Below, piece after piece: positions 39,590 through 43,319 of a DNA stretch of 43,319 nucleotides; position 1 is the stretch's first letter; the number at the start of each line of letters is the position of its first letter. Source of the DNA: Candidatus Eisenbergiella pullistercoris. GTDB lineage: Bacteria; Bacillota; Clostridia; Lachnospirales; Lachnospiraceae. The DNA lies in the NCBI GenBank assembly GCA_019115665.1, contig DXDD01000163.1:1-43319 (forward strand), read 5' to 3'. Below the pieces are notes generated by a model, which saw only the letters and a list, made by a program, of their open reading frames with translations, ran no database searches and was not told the DNA's origin. The position numbers and the translations under genes are program-made.

Positions 39590-41197
39590 ATGAAGCTTGT
39601 TTTTGTCGGAGCGGATCATGAGGTGACGGGAAGCTGTCATTATCTGGAAGCGGCAGGGGTGCATATGCTGGTGGATAAGGGGATGGAGCAGGGGGTGAAT
39701 CCCTTTGAGAGCGTCCCGCTTCCGGTGCCGGAGGCGCAGATCGACTATGTTTTTCTGACGCACGCCCATGTGGATCACTCGGGCATGCTGCCTCAGCTGT
39801 ATGCGAGGGGGTTCCGGGGGCAGATCTTTGCGACGCGGGCGACGGCGCAGCTGTGCGATATCATGCTTCGCGACTGTGCGCATATTCAGCAGCAGGAGGC
39901 GGAGTGGAAGAGCAGGAAGGCGAAGCGGCACGCGGGAGCGGAGGAATATGAGCCTCCCTATACGATGGAGGACGCGGAGGGGGCCATTTCCCTGCTGGTT
40001 CCCTGCGATTATCAGAAGGAGATCCGGGTCTGCGAAGGGGTGAAGATCCGGTTTACGGATATCGGGCATCTGCTCGGTTCCTCCAGCATCGAGGTATGGC
40101 TGAAGGAGAACGGCATCGAAAGAAAGCTGTGCTTTTCCGGAGACGTGGGAAACCGGAGCCAGCCGCTGATCCGCGATCCGCAGAAAACGGCGCGGGCGGA
40201 TTATGTGATCGTGGAGTCCACCTATGGGGACCGGCTGCATGAGACGGAGCGTCCGGATTATGTGAAGGATTTTGCCGGGCTGATCCAGGAGACGCTTGAC
40301 CGGGGCGGAAATGTGGTGATTCCTTCCTTTGCCGTGGGAAGAACGCAGGAGGTTCTGTACATCCTGAGAAAGATCAAGGAAGATGGTCTGGTGACAGGAC
40401 ACGGGATCTTCCCGGTGTATGTGGACAGCCCGCTGGCCGTGGAGGCCACGGAAATCTTTGAGCGAAACGTTTACGAATGCTTTGACAGGGAAGCGCTGGA
40501 TCTGGTAAATCAGGGGATCAATCCCCTTTCCTTCCCGGGGCTGAAGCTTTCCATCACAAGCGACGAGTCGAAGGCCATCAATTTCGACGAGACGCCTAAG
40601 GTGATCGTATCCGCGTCCGGCATGTGCGAGGCGGGCCGGATCCGCCATCATCTGAAGCACAATCTCTGGCGTCCGGAATGCACCGTGCTGTTTGTGGGTT
40701 ATCAGTCTGTGGGCACGCTCGGACGCAAGATCCTGGAGGGCGCGCAGGAGGTGAAGCTGTTCGGGGAAACGGTGGATGTGAGGGCCTCCATCGTGGCCTT
40801 TAAGGGAATGAGCGGCCATGCGGATAAGAACGGTCTGATCGACTGGCTTTCCGGCTTTGAGGAGAAGCCGCGCCGGGTATTCGTGGTGCACGGGGAGGAT
40901 TCGGTCTGCACGTCGTTTGCAGAGGAGCTGGAAAAGGAGCACGGCTACCGGGCATACGCGCCTTACAGCGGCACCCGGTTCGATCTGATCAACAATACCT
41001 TTGAATACGAGGCGGAGCCGGTATGGAAGGAAAAGGCCGTGAAGGCTCCTGCGGTGAAGAACAGCGTATACGCAAGGCTCCTGGCGGCCGGCGAGCGTCT
41101 CATGACGGTGATCCGGGACGCGAAGGGGATGGCGAACAAGGATCTGGCCCGGTTTGCGGATCAGATCAACGCGCTCTGTGACAAATGGAAACTGTGA
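39590..41197 (+). CDS. MBL-fold beta-CASP RNA-processing-type metallo-hydrolase
   Basis: A 535-aa protein of the CPSF73/RNase J-like superfamily, with an MBL-fold domain, an inserted beta-CASP domain and an RMMBL C-terminal motif. It has FVGADHEVTGSCHYLEA, zinc ligands in FLTHAHVDHSGMLPQLY, the third block FTDIGHLLGSSSIEVWL, LCFSGDVGNRSQPLI, VIVESTYGDRLH and VVIPSFAVGRTQEVLYIL. Later come VSASGMCEAGRIRHHL and FKGMSGHADKNGLIDWL, the RMMBL signature. Such proteins act as ribonucleases or are called exonuclease-like in annotation; the specific RNA target is unknown. The ATG at 39590 follows GGAAGGAGGG. The last ~45 residues are an extra helical tail. thyA follows after 13 nt. Confidence 0.93.
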   Translation: MKLVFVGADHEVTGSCHYLEAAGVHMLVDKGMEQGVNPFESVPLPVPEAQIDYVFLTHAHVDHSGMLPQLYARGFRGQIFATRATAQLCDIMLRDCAHIQQQEAEWKSRKAKRHAGAEEYEPPYTMEDAEGAISLLVPCDYQKEIRVCEGVKIRFTDIGHLLGSSSIEVWLKENGIERKLCFSGDVGNRSQPLIRDPQKTARADYVIVESTYGDRLHETERPDYVKDFAGLIQETLDRGGNVVIPSFAVGRTQEVLYILRKIKEDGLVTGHGIFPVYVDSPLAVEATEIFERNVYECFDREALDLVNQGINPLSFPGLKLSITSDESKAINFDETPKVIVSASGMCEAGRIRHHLKHNLWRPECTVLFVGYQSVGTLGRKILEGAQEVKLFGETVDVRASIVAFKGMSGHADKNGLIDWLSGFEEKPRRVFVVHGEDSVCTSFAEELEKEHGYRAYAPYSGTRFDLINNTFEYEAEPVWKEKAVKAPAVKNSVYARLLAAGERLMTVIRDAKGMANKDLARFADQINALCDKWKL

Positions 41198-41210
41198 AGA
41201 GAGGAAAACA

Positions 41211-42059
41211 ATGAGTCTGGCAGACATTACTTTTATCAATATGTGTAAGGATATCCTGGAGAACGGAACGAGCACGGAGGGAGAGAAGGTCCGGCCGAAG
41301 TGGCCGGACGGAACGCCGGCCTATACGGTCAAAAAGTTCGGCGTGGTGAACCGCTATGATCTTTCCAAGGAATTTCCGATCCTGACGCTCAGACGGACGG
41401 CGCTAAAGAGCGCGACGGACGAGATCCTCTGGATCTGGCAGCAGAAGTCCAACAACATCCATGACCTGCACAGCCATATCTGGGATGAGTGGGCGGATCC
41501 GGACGGCTCCATCGGAAAGGCCTACGGCTATCAGCTTGGGGTGAAGCATCAGTATAAGGAAGGGATGATGGATCAGGTGGACCGGGTGCTTTACGATCTG
41601 AAGCACAATCCCTTCAGCCGCAGGATCCTGACGAATATCTACGTGCATCAGGATCTGCATGAGATGAATCTCTATCCCTGCGCCTACAGCATGACCTTTA
41701 ACGTGACGCAGAAAAAAGGGGAGGACAGGCTTACGCTGAACGCGATCCTGAACCAGCGCTCCCAGGACGTGCTGGCCGCGAACAACTGGAACGTGGTCCA
41801 GTACGCGGTGCTGGTGCATATGATCGCTCAGGTGTGCGATATGAACGTGGGCGAGCTGGTGCATGTGATCGCGGACGCGCATATTTATGACAGGCATATC
41901 CCGATCATCCGGGAGCTGATCGCAAGGACGCCCTATCCGGCGCCGAAGTTCTGGCTGAATCCGGAGGTGAAGGATTTTTATCAGTTCACCAGAAATGACG
42001 TGCGGGTGGAGGATTACGTGACCGGGGAGCAGATCCGGGATATTCCGATCGCGATTTAA
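41211..42059 (+). CDS. thyA: Thymidylate synthase
   Basis: Makes dTMP from dUMP using methylene-tetrahydrofolate. The 282-aa protein has RYDLSKEFPILTLRRTALKS near the N-terminus, SNNIHDLHSHIWDEWADPDG, RRILTNIYVHQDLHEMNLYP with the catalytic Cys in LYPCAYSMTFNV, and NQRSQDVLAANNWNVVQYAVL plus DAHIYDRHI for dUMP binding. The chosen ATG follows AGAGAGGAAAACA. The product dihydrofolate is recycled by FolA, whose gene follows; serine hydroxymethyltransferase in this window supplies the cofactor. Confidence 0.97.
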   Translation: MSLADITFINMCKDILENGTSTEGEKVRPKWPDGTPAYTVKKFGVVNRYDLSKEFPILTLRRTALKSATDEILWIWQQKSNNIHDLHSHIWDEWADPDGSIGKAYGYQLGVKHQYKEGMMDQVDRVLYDLKHNPFSRRILTNIYVHQDLHEMNLYPCAYSMTFNVTQKKGEDRLTLNAILNQRSQDVLAANNWNVVQYAVLVHMIAQVCDMNVGELVHVIADAHIYDRHIPIIRELIARTPYPAPKFWLNPEVKDFYQFTRNDVRVEDYVTGEQIRDIPIAI

Positions 42060-42097
42060 GATACCTGAAAACTGGAATGGAAAGGATGGCTGCGAAG

Positions 42098-42598
42098 ATG
42101 AATCTGATCGTTGCTGTAGATGAAAACTGGGCGATTGGCTGCCGGGGAGAGCTTCTGGTGCGGATCCCCGCGGACCACAAAATGTTCCGGCAGGAGACGC
42201 TGGGCCGGGTGGTCGTGCTGGGGAGAAAGACCATGGATACCTTTCCGGGGGGACAGCCGCTTGCCGGGAGGACCAATATCGTCCTGAGCGCGAATCCGGA
42301 TTACCGGGTGAAGGGCGCCGTTGTGGTGCATTCCGTGGAGGAGCTTCTTTCGGAGCTGAAAAAATATGCGGATGAGGATATTTACGTGATCGGCGGGGAG
42401 AGCGTATACCGTCAGCTTCTTCCCTTCTGCGATACGGCCCATGTGACGAAAATCGACAGGGCCTACGAGGCGGACGCTTATTTTCCGGATCTGGACGCGG
42501 ACGGGGAGTGGGAGATCGCCGCGCAGAGCGAGGAAAAAACGTATTTTGACACCACCTATCATTTCCTGAAATATGTCAGAAAGAGACGGACGTTATGA
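42098..42598 (+). CDS. folA: Dihydrofolate reductase
   Basis: Reduces dihydrofolate with NADPH. From the chosen start the protein is 166 aa: MNLIVAVDENWAIGCRGELL, RIPADHKMFRQETLGRVVVLG, GRKTMDTFPGGQPLAGRTNI, IYVIGGESVYRQLLPFCDTA and a C-terminal YHFLKYVRK. ADHKMF contains the acidic active-site residue region. The track start at 42077 adds 7 residues (MERMAAK); homologues start at MNLIVAVD, and the A+G-rich AAAGGA lies upstream, so the start is likely but not certain. corA overlaps the stop by ATGA. Confidence 0.95.
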   Translation: MNLIVAVDENWAIGCRGELLVRIPADHKMFRQETLGRVVVLGRKTMDTFPGGQPLAGRTNIVLSANPDYRVKGAVVVHSVEELLSELKKYADEDIYVIGGESVYRQLLPFCDTAHVTKIDRAYEADAYFPDLDADGEWEIAAQSEEKTYFDTTYHFLKYVRKRRTL

Positions 42599-43319
42599 TC
42601 AAAAGGTATATTACGGACCGGAATATCATACATGAGGCGGAGGAATTCCAGCCGGGCATCTGGGTGGCTCTGACTTCGCCCACGGCGGAGGAGTGCGCGC
42701 TGGTGGCGGATACCTACGGGATCGACCCGGCGGACGTGAGAGCTGCGCTGGACGATGAGGAAAGCTCCCGTGTGGATGTGAGCAATGATTATTCCCTGAT
42801 CCTGTTCGATATCCCCACCATCGAATACCGTCATAAGAGAGAGGCCTATACCACCATCCCGCTGGGACTGATCCTGGCGGGGGAGACGCTGATCACGGTC
42901 TGCGGGGAGGAGACGCCGGTGCTGAAGGCCTTTACGGATAATCTGGTGAGGGAATTCAGCACGAAGAAGCAGGTCCGTTTTATCTATCAGATCTTCTGGC
43001 GCACCTGCCTTCTGTATCAGTCCTATCTGCGCATCGTGGACCGCAGGAGGAAGGAGATCGAGGAGCATATCGGCAACGATACGGAGGATGTGGATCTGAT
43101 CGAGCTGCACGAGCTGGAGTCCAACCTGGTGTATTTCGATACCTCTCTCAGGGCGAACAAGGTGGTGTTCGAGCGTCTGGTGCGCTATAACCGGATCAAA
43201 AAGTATCCGGAGGATCAGGAGCTTCTGGAGGACGTGGTGGTGGAGAACCAGCAGGCCATCGAGATGACGCAGATCTACCGGGATATCATCAAGGGAACCC
43301 GGGAGCTGTTGAGCTCCGT
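42595..43319 (+). CDS. corA: CorA family Mg2+/Co2+ transporter, N-terminal part
   Basis: The frame starts at the ATG at 42595 (overlapping the folA stop) and is still open at the window end after 241 codons, so it is absent from the ORF track. MIKRYITDRNIIHEAEEFQPG opens the cytoplasmic funnel domain of CorA proteins, and IWVALTSPTAEECALVADTY, DDEESSRVDVSNDYSLILFD, IPLGLILAGETLITVCGEET, IFWRTCLLYQSYLRIVDRRR and ELESNLVYFDTSLRANKVVF follow the family order. The two C-terminal transmembrane helices and the GMN motif lie beyond the window. It is the last visible gene of the probable thyA-folA-corA operon. Confidence 0.9.
   Translation, partial: MIKRYITDRNIIHEAEEFQPGIWVALTSPTAEECALVADTYGIDPADVRAALDDEESSRVDVSNDYSLILFDIPTIEYRHKREAYTTIPLGLILAGETLITVCGEETPVLKAFTDNLVREFSTKKQVRFIYQIFWRTCLLYQSYLRIVDRRRKEIEEHIGNDTEDVDLIELHELESNLVYFDTSLRANKVVFERLVRYNRIKKYPEDQELLEDVVVENQQAIEMTQIYRDIIKGTRELLSS

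Noticed and set aside
39485-41275. 596-codon minus-strand ORF
   Set aside because: A shadow of the beta-CASP hydrolase gene, which has intact zinc-binding motifs on the plus strand.

Overview
The window is a G+C-rich chromosome segment of a spore-forming Clostridia member, most likely Lachnospiraceae. The evidence is three spoVA sporulation genes, a clostridial pheB-hom-apgM-lysC cluster, a WalRK-like two-component pair, a GerMN lipoprotein, ComEA/ComEC, and typical Firmicutes ribosome binding sites and promoters. No genus can be named from sequence reading alone. Almost everything is chromosomal housekeeping; there is no prophage, integrase, intact IS or cas gene.

Region 1 (1-10.6 kb) holds spoVAC (end only), spoVAD and spoVAE. 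These are normally adjacent, but here they are scattered over 9 kb and both strands. Between them lie an Rpn-type nuclease remnant, a P-loop kinase, a sugar acetyltransferase, a cytoplasmic alpha-amylase, a short-chain dehydrogenase, RidA, a shikimate-kinase-like protein and a DUF3810 membrane protein. spoVAD and spoVAE each have a sigma-G-like promoter upstream. DUF4886 and DUF5721 proteins follow.

Region 2 (10.7-20 kb) has a DegV gene with a palindromic operator, then a minus-strand operon comEA, response regulator, histidine kinase, GerMN lipoprotein, comEC. Divergent from it is an ECF sigma factor with a membrane-anchored putative anti-sigma partner.

Region 3 (20-37.6 kb) is bracketed by two inverted copies of a ~500-bp non-coding repeat with an internal 53-bp period. 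It contains a 134-bp hairpin-rich MITE-like element, a methyltransferase remnant, holA, yqeY, a DUF1653 protein, an sfsA-mutY gene fusion, a glycosyltransferase, a lipid kinase, glyA with a structured leader, traX, and the pheB-hom-apgM-lysC operon of aspartate-family amino acid synthesis. After lysC lies the most striking feature: a consensus promoter with an A/T-rich upstream region, about 750 nt of A/G-rich, hairpin-rich sequence without a credible ORF, and a terminator. This is a candidate large structured non-coding RNA. A GH3 hexosaminidase follows.

Region 4 (37.6-43.3 kb) has tRNA-Gly(GCC), an LCP cell-wall ligase, a beta-CASP metallo-hydrolase, thyA, folA and the start of a corA gene that runs off the window. 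A recurring theme is short tandem repeats, both inside genes (comEA, DUF1653, lipid kinase, GH3, LCP) and at gene ends.
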